This document shows, piece by piece, positions 14,454-18,414 of a stretch of DNA of 18,414 nt. The translations under genes and the position numbers were made by a program. The first letter of the stretch is position 1. Each line of letters starts with the position of its first letter. The stretch spans positions 1 through 18,414 of the forward strand of contig CAAGLQ010000279.1 of assembly GCA_900770835.1 (NCBI GenBank), given 5' to 3'. The notes beneath the pieces were generated by a model that was not told the origin of the DNA, made no database searches, and saw nothing but the letters and a program-made list of their open reading frames with translations. Source of the DNA: an uncultured Parabacteroides sp. GTDB lineage: Bacteria; Bacteroidota; Bacteroidia; Bacteroidales; Tannerellaceae.

Positions 14454-15710
14454 ATGAGGAGAAGAGCATGTATGTATTGGAGTCTTTGTTTAGCTCTTAT
14501 CTTAGTGAGCTGCAATGCCTCTAAAATGAAAGAGTCAGCCACCAACGTTTTGCCTGATTGGCAGGCGGGCTATTTGGATATTCATCAGATAAGTACCGGT
14601 AGGGGGAACGCCGCTTTCTTGATTTTGCCGGATGGCACTACGATGTTGATTGATGCGGGCGATTTAGGGGTAAGTCGAGGGCCGCAAGAGATCATGCAAC
14701 CGATGCCTAACGATTCATTGCGTCCGGCAGAATGGATTGTGCGATACATTAGCCATTTCTCTGCGCCGTTGAAGAATGGCGGGGCGATTGATTATGCGCT
14801 GATGACCCATTTTGACAATGACCATATCGGCGATAATGGGCCTTTAGCAGTGGAGAAGGAGGGCTTGGATTATAAGTTGACAGGTATCAGTCATGTGGCC
14901 AACTTGCTGCCTATCCATAAACTGATCGATCGAGATTATCCGAACTACACCTATCCGAATGAGCAGCACTTTGCCAAGGAGCATGTGAAAAACTATCAGC
15001 GATTCGTGAAAGCTCGTGAGTCGGCAGGTGAATGTATGGAAGGATTTCAGGTGGGCAGCAATGAGCAATTCCGATTGCTTAAGGATGCGAAGGCTTATCA
15101 CAACTTCGAGATTCGCAATATTGTGGGTAATGGCAAGATTTGGACCGGTGAGGGAACCACATATAGGGAAATTGTGCCTGCGGATGCGCCGGCTGATCTT
15201 TTCTTGAACGAGAATCGCTGCAGCTGTGGCATACACATCACGTATGGTGATTTTGATTATTTCTCAGGGGGCGATATTCAAGCGGAGGATAAGCATAAAC
15301 CAGAATGGTTTGACATAGAGACATCAGTCGGACAACTATTAGGCGAGACAGATGTGGTTGTGGCTAACCACCATGCCTATTCGGATGCGATGTTCCCACC
15401 CTATGTGGCAGCGGTGAGGCCACAAGCCTTTATCCTTCCGGTGTGGGATTACTATCATCCGCAACCTACATCGCTGAGCAATATGCTGTCGAAGGAGTTG
15501 TATCCGGATGAGCGTATGGTTTTCGCCGCAGGCTTAGTGGATAGTAATCGTACTCGTTTGGGAGCAGAGGGTGAGCAGATCAAGCCAGCCGGCCATGTGG
15601 TGCTGCGTGTCTATCCGGGAGGTGGGCAGTTCCAGCTCTTCGTATTGGATGATCATAGCTTGGATTACCCGATTATTTATCAGACGGATACGTTGACGGC
15701 GAATCCATAA
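14454..15710 (+). CDS. Lipoprotein metallo-beta-lactamase-fold hydrolase, ComEC/Rec2-like
   Basis: A 418-residue exported MBL-fold protein. Residues 1-19 are a lipoprotein signal with Cys20 (LVSC), placing it in the cell envelope. The MBL pattern is intact: LDIHQISTGRGNAAFLILPDG and MLIDAGD at the N-terminus, the metal motif THFDNDH (residues 118-124, the HxDxDH form), the bridging Asp in YFSGGD (D274) and late histidines in ANHHAYSD (306-307). The arrangement resembles the MBL domain of ComEC/Rec2, stand-alone exported versions of which are common in Bacteroidetes, but there are no membrane helices, so it is not a DNA-uptake channel. The substrate (phosphodiester, lipid or nucleic acid) is unknown. 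It is a single-gene unit with its own promoter, followed 7 bp after the stop by the 23-bp array. Confidence 0.85.
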   Translation: MRRRACMYWSLCLALILVSCNASKMKESATNVLPDWQAGYLDIHQISTGRGNAAFLILPDGTTMLIDAGDLGVSRGPQEIMQPMPNDSLRPAEWIVRYISHFSAPLKNGGAIDYALMTHFDNDHIGDNGPLAVEKEGLDYKLTGISHVANLLPIHKLIDRDYPNYTYPNEQHFAKEHVKNYQRFVKARESAGECMEGFQVGSNEQFRLLKDAKAYHNFEIRNIVGNGKIWTGEGTTYREIVPADAPADLFLNENRCSCGIHITYGDFDYFSGGDIQAEDKHKPEWFDIETSVGQLLGETDVVVANHHAYSDAMFPPYVAAVRPQAFILPVWDYYHPQPTSLSNMLSKELYPDERMVFAAGLVDSNRTRLGAEGEQIKPAGHVVLRVYPGGGQFQLFVLDDHSLDYPIIYQTDTLTANP

Positions 15711-15717
15711 AAGCATT

Positions 15718-15855
15718 CTTAGTAAGGGTGCATCCCCTGTCTTAGTAAGGATGCACCCTCTGTCTTAGTAAGAGCGCACCCTTGCTCTTAGTAATGACTG
15801 ACCCTCGTCAATAGTAATGACTGACCCTTGCTCTTAGTAAGCGTGGATACCAATC
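15718..15855. repeat. Tandem array, six units of exactly 23 bp
   Basis: CTTAGTAA recurs at 15718, 15741, 15764, 15787, 15810 (as AATAGTAA) and 15833, exactly 23 nt apart. The second half of most units contains TGCACCC or TGACCCT. Units 4 and 5 share 17 identical bases from TAGTAA, so neighbours are most alike, as expected from local duplication. The array begins 7 bp after the MBL stop and its last unit runs into the stop codon of the converging oxidoreductase gene (15854-15856). The period is not a multiple of three, and no function is known. Confidence 0.9.
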
Positions 15856-16522
15856 AATAGGCTGCGGTGAATCGCTCCTGATGGTGATTAGCCTGCTCCA
15901 GCTCATCGACCATGGCAAAAGCATAATCTTCCACGGAGATGAAACTCTCTCCCTTCTCGTCGAAGAGCATGTCATCTTTGCCTAAACGGAATTGGCCTGT
16001 GCGCTTGCCCGGCCCATTCTGCCCCATATTCCCGAGATTTCCGGCAGGAGAGAAGAATACCCAGTCGAGCTCTTTTTCCTTCATCAAATAGTTCAGGTAA
16101 AACTCTCCCATCGACTTCACGCCCGGCAGCCATTCTGCGGGAAGATTTCCTGTGTCAACCAAGCGTAAGCCAGGAGCGACAAATAATGTGCCCGCACCGC
16201 CAACAATAAGCAACCGCTTGACTCCTGCCTGTTTTGTCGCTTGCACGATTTTCGGATAGTTCTCTAACGTCTCCTCATATTGACGAGGATTTTGCCATCC
16301 TGGATTATATGCACTGATGACGGCATCTTTTCCTTGTGCGATGGCCGTCAGTGCGTCAGGGTCTGTGGCATCGACCTTGACTGCTGTCAAGTTTGCGTGA
16401 GTTACTTGTACCTTCTTGGGATCACGTGCGATGGCTGTCACTTGATGGCCTCTAAGCAATAATTCATTCAAAATAGCGGAACCTACAAATCCGGTAGCTC
16501 CGATTAAAACTACATTTTTCAT
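15854..16522 (-). CDS. NAD(P)-binding oxidoreductase, NmrA/atypical SDR type
   Basis: A 222-residue Rossmann-fold protein of the NAD(P)H-binding (PF13460-like) group. The dinucleotide loop GATGFVG is at residues 8-14, Arg33 in IARDPKK suggests NADP preference, VDATD (50-54) contacts the adenine, and VGGAGTL (108-114) with FFSPAG (156-161) completes the fold. The classical YxxxK catalytic pair is not evident, so it may be an atypical SDR acting on quinones or as a redox sensor. It follows the secreted MBL-like gene by 42 bp on the same strand, probably in one transcript, with an HxlR regulator on the opposite strand beyond. HxlR regulators of the YodB/QorR type control such oxidoreductases under electrophile or redox stress, suggesting the same here. 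Confidence 0.88.
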   Translation of the reverse strand: MKNVVLIGATGFVGSAILNELLLRGHQVTAIARDPKKVQVTHANLTAVKVDATDPDALTAIAQGKDAVISAYNPGWQNPRQYEETLENYPKIVQATKQAGVKRLLIVGGAGTLFVAPGLRLVDTGNLPAEWLPGVKSMGEFYLNYLMKEKELDWVFFSPAGNLGNMGQNGPGKRTGQFRLGKDDMLFDEKGESFISVEDYAFAMVDELEQANHHQERFTAAY

Positions 16523-16564
16523 ACTTCTTGTTTTTTATCTGTTTATATAATATGTATTCTTGTT

Positions 16565-17407
16565 TTACTTTTGATACAAGGCATTGGCTACTCCCTCCAA
16601 GTCCTTCTCACCAGGCAGGTTGGGATAAGCCTGTTTCATAGCAGTAATGAATGCTTCGGCATTCTTCGCTTGTTCTAATGTTGCCTTCATTTTTTTCAGA
16701 TAGTCAACTTGGAATTGGATGACTTCTGATGTGACAGCCTGCCCATGGCTTCCGATGAATAGAGTGGCTCCTGAACTCAATGCCTCTGTGAAGAAGGCAA
16801 TTTGCGTGTCGATAGCTTCTATGGAGCGAATCTGTTGTTGTTTGGGATGAGTTTTCACTGGGGCACTATGCATGTACCACACTTTGTCGCCAATCAAGAT
16901 GTTGGTGGCCGGAGAGTCACCTCCCAATTCTTTGATGAAGGCGAACGCAACCCCTGCGTAGTGCTGCGTGCTGCCGGCAGGCACCTCCTCTTTCGCTCCT
17001 TGGGGCAACGCTACGATCGCATCTCCATATTGCTGGGCGAATCGGTTCATCATCTCAGCATAGCGCCCTTCGCTGGCGTATTTAGGCATCCCCTCTGGCA
17101 TCACGATCAAGTCGTCGTGGTTGCCGCCCAGGTGATAATCGAAGATGCGTTTCTCCACCGGTTTCTTCAATCCGCTCAGATAAGCATCGAATGCGGCTGC
17201 GTGTACCTTGAAAAGTGGTTCTTCCAAAGTGACGACAGCCTCTTTGCCCTCGATGATGAAGCTGGCATCGTCCATCACGTCCTGCGTGTAATAGATGTGG
17301 AGTTTGAACTGATCGTAGTTATGCACCTCAAAACGACCTTTCTCTTGTGCCGAAGCACCTAAAGCCAACAGGCTTAACAACATGGCAATTGTCTTTTTCA
17401 TCTTCAT
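16565..17407 (-). CDS. Secreted MBL-fold-like protein without the HxHxDH metal motif
   Basis: A 280-residue protein with a signal peptide (1-20, cut after ASA, then QEKGRF). The fold is assigned from the end of the domain: FIGSHG followed by VIQFQVDYLKKM and a C-terminal helical LEQAKNAEAF...YPNLPG segment, typical of MBL-fold hydrolases. The beta-strand order earlier in the protein also fits (FIIEGKEAVVTLEEPLF; NILIGDKVWYM). Where HxHxDH would be expected (~90-98) the sequence reads IFDYHLGGNHDD, so the usual metal site is not intact; YHLGGNHDD might be a variant site. It heads the two-gene minus-strand unit with the oxidoreductase. Two start codons are possible, 17407 and 17401. Enzymatic activity is uncertain. 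Confidence 0.75.
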   Translation of the reverse strand: MKMKKTIAMLLSLLALGASAQEKGRFEVHNYDQFKLHIYYTQDVMDDASFIIEGKEAVVTLEEPLFKVHAAAFDAYLSGLKKPVEKRIFDYHLGGNHDDLIVMPEGMPKYASEGRYAEMMNRFAQQYGDAIVALPQGAKEEVPAGSTQHYAGVAFAFIKELGGDSPATNILIGDKVWYMHSAPVKTHPKQQQIRSIEAIDTQIAFFTEALSSGATLFIGSHGQAVTSEVIQFQVDYLKKMKATLEQAKNAEAFITAMKQAYPNLPGEKDLEGVANALYQK

Positions 17408-17410
17408 TTG

Positions 17411-17441
17411 TTTGTTGAAATAAATAGTTGAATTACCTTTG
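17411..17441 (+). promoter_or_regulatory. Promoter of hxlR-like gene
   Basis: TTTG (17411-17414), a 19-bp spacer, then TACCTTTG (17434-17441) is an exact Bacteroidetes promoter. It predicts a start near 17448 and a ~118-nt leader before the regulator ATG. The promoter lies within the 5' leader of the divergent MBL-like gene, next to its start codon. Confidence 0.7.
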
Positions 17442-17471
17442 TGCCGGATTATTCTCTCTTTTCTGACGTTG

Positions 17472-17503
17472 CAAAGTTGTGAAGGATTTAATTCATAGAC
17501 AAG
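17472..17503 (-). promoter_or_regulatory. Possible promoter of the MBL-like/oxidoreductase pair
   Basis: On the minus strand: CTTG (17500-17503), 20 bp, CAACTTTG (17472-17479), one mismatch in each box. The start would be near 17465, facing the hxlR start near 17448, so the two transcripts would overlap at their 5' ends. Confidence 0.4.
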
Positions 17504-17516
17504 AAGTTACAGAAAG

Positions 17517-17540
17517 GTGAGTAGGTTACCTGCAACTCAC
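17517..17540. promoter_or_regulatory. Candidate HxlR operator dyad
   Basis: GTGAGT (17517-17522) and ACTCAC (17535-17540) are perfect inverted half-sites 12 bp apart, with a further AGGT-T-ACCT dyad (17523-17531) between them. It lies downstream of the hxlR promoter and just upstream of the minus-strand promoter. Binding by the adjacent HxlR protein is inference. Confidence 0.45.
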
Positions 17541-17565
17541 TTTTATTCAGAATAAGGCGTTTACT

Positions 17566-17937
17566 ATGGCAGAAAAAAAAGTTAAATTTGCAAACATAGA
17601 GATTTGTCCGGTTCGGAATGTCATCGCTCGCTTTGGGAATAAGTGGGCACTGTTGATCATGCTGGTTTTGAAAGAAGAAGGATGCTTACGCTTCAACCAG
17701 TTGCGAAAATTTATTCCTGACATCTCGCCGAAAGTGCTATCAAGTACGTTACAGATTCTGGAAGCCGACGGATTGGTGAAGCGCACGCTTTATCCGGAAG
17801 TACCTCCCCGTGTGGAATATCAACTGACAGAGATGGGCCATTCATTGATGCCAATCATCGCTGACCTGACCCAATGGGCATTAAGTAATATGCCTACCAT
17901 CATGAATCATCGAGAACAGTATGAACAAAGTTTATAA
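17566..17937 (+). CDS. HxlR-family winged-helix transcriptional regulator
   Basis: A 123-residue MarR/HxlR-type repressor. Conserved elements are the N-terminal ICPVRNVIARFGNKWALLIM (Cys14 is the redox/electrophile-sensing position in YodB/HypR relatives), RFNQLRKFIPDISPKVLSSTLQILEADGLVKR as the recognition region, and the wing PEVPPRVEYQLTEMG. A second cysteine, C40, is present. It probably regulates the divergent MBL-like and oxidoreductase genes and itself through the dyad at 17517-17540. The signal (quinone, aldehyde, disulfide stress) is inferred from the family. The GH30 gene starts only 13 bp after its stop. Confidence 0.93.
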   Translation: MAEKKVKFANIEICPVRNVIARFGNKWALLIMLVLKEEGCLRFNQLRKFIPDISPKVLSSTLQILEADGLVKRTLYPEVPPRVEYQLTEMGHSLMPIIADLTQWALSNMPTIMNHREQYEQSL

Positions 17938-17950
17938 CTTTCTTTGTGCT

Positions 17951-18414
17951 ATGAAAAAAACGATATGTGTGCTATGTGCTTGGCTCAGTATTGGTGTTTT
18001 GTCAGCGACCGGGCGAATGGTGAAGGTCGATCCTACACAGGTGTTTCAGACGATGGATCATTTCACGGCCTCGGATGCGTGGAGCGGAGCGTTGGTGGGG
18101 CGCTATTGGGCGGAACCGGAGCGCAAACAAATCGCGGAATGGCTGTTTAGCCAAGAGTTGGATGCGGCAGGTCATCCGAAAGGGATCGGCCTCTCACTGT
18201 GGCGAGTGAATACCGGAGCGGGCACTTGGGAACAGGCCGACTGCGACATCCAGCCGCTCCAGCGACGGGTGGAATCGTTCAAGACAACCGATGGACAGCA
18301 CTATGATTGGGGCAAATGTGCTGGGCAGCGTTATTTCATGGAGCAGGCGAAAGCGATGGGATGTAACAGCTTTTTGCTGTTCTCTAACTCGCCGTTGGTG
18401 CAATGGACTGCTAA
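17951..18414 (+). CDS. GH30-family glycosidase, N-terminal part (truncated by window end)
   Basis: The frame is open from the ATG at 17951 to the end of the window (154 full codons). Residues 1-18 are a signal peptide (ending GVLSA). The start of the GH30 barrel is recognisable: TMDHFTASDAWSGALVGRYW, then GIGLSLWRVNTGAGTWEQAD, YDWGKCAGQRYFMEQAKAMG and FLLFSNSPLVQWTA, as in Bacteroidetes endo-beta-1,6-galactanase / beta-1,6-glucanase-like proteins (COG5520 type). The catalytic Glu residues lie beyond the window. The usual DGFGAS motif reads DHFTAS here. It starts 13 bp after the hxlR-like stop, with no obvious promoter between, so it may be read from the hxlR promoter. Substrate is not determinable. 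Confidence 0.88.
   Translation, partial: MKKTICVLCAWLSIGVLSATGRMVKVDPTQVFQTMDHFTASDAWSGALVGRYWAEPERKQIAEWLFSQELDAAGHPKGIGLSLWRVNTGAGTWEQADCDIQPLQRRVESFKTTDGQHYDWGKCAGQRYFMEQAKAMGCNSFLLFSNSPLVQWTA

Noticed and set aside
15718..15855. CRISPR array
   Set aside because: Units are contiguous 23-mers with no unique spacers, and no cas genes are in view.
16802..17362. A 186-codon plus-strand frame opposite the secreted MBL-like gene
   Set aside because: It is antisense to a gene with a clear signal peptide and fold motifs, and has no promoter or SD of its own.
17944..18150. A short frame with a stop near 18150 after the hxlR-like gene
   Set aside because: It is out of frame with the GH30 motifs; the true gene starts at 17951 and remains open to the window end.

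Overview
The window looks like a chromosomal segment of a gut Bacteroidales bacterium, most likely Parabacteroides or a close relative. This is inferred from Bacteroidetes-type promoters (TTTG ... TAnnTTTG), a SusC/TonB-type receptor, a DUF4374 lipoprotein, host-glycan glycosidases (GH20, GH92, GH30), and an operon thrS-infC-rpmI-rplT followed by a 6S-like RNA. The genus is a guess from overall character; no search was run.

Layout. (1) 1-4655 (+): an iron/xenosiderophore uptake operon with the same order as the Xus system described in Bacteroides thetaiotaomicron: TonB-dependent receptor (5' end outside the window), DUF4374 surface lipoprotein, and PepSY-type inner-membrane protein. (2) 4656-5410: a 755-bp gap holding a 22-bp tandem repeat array, a terminator and a probable 31-aa gene on the minus strand, and a repeat/dyad-rich stretch upstream of thrS. 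(3) 5411-8701 (+): thrS, infC, rpmI and rplT, closed by a terminator. (4) 8768-9047 (+): a textbook Bacteroidetes promoter, a ~200-nt rod-like RNA (6S / Bacteroidales-1 type) and a second terminator. (5) 9123-13548 (+): a lipoprotein beta-hexosaminidase (GH20) and an exported alpha-mannosidase (GH92), fitting stepwise trimming of host N-glycans. (6) 13552-14263: a bidirectional terminator, then a minus-strand antitoxin-like/PIN toxin-like pair. (7) 14454-15710 (+): a lipoprotein metallo-beta-lactamase-fold hydrolase, followed by a 23-bp tandem repeat array. (8) 15854-17937: a minus-strand pair (an MBL-fold-like secreted protein lacking the HxHxDH motif, and an NAD(P)-binding oxidoreductase) next to a plus-strand HxlR regulator, with overlapping promoters and a dyad between them. 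(9) 17951-end (+): the N-terminal part of a GH30 glycosidase, cut by the window end.

The least ordinary features are the two intergenic arrays. Each has about six degenerate units with an exact period (22 or 23 nt). They have unrelated sequences, and each fills a junction between converging genes directly after a stop codon. The unlisted small minus-strand ORF with a strong Shine-Dalgarno and terminator, and the compact HxlR switch region, also deserve a second look.
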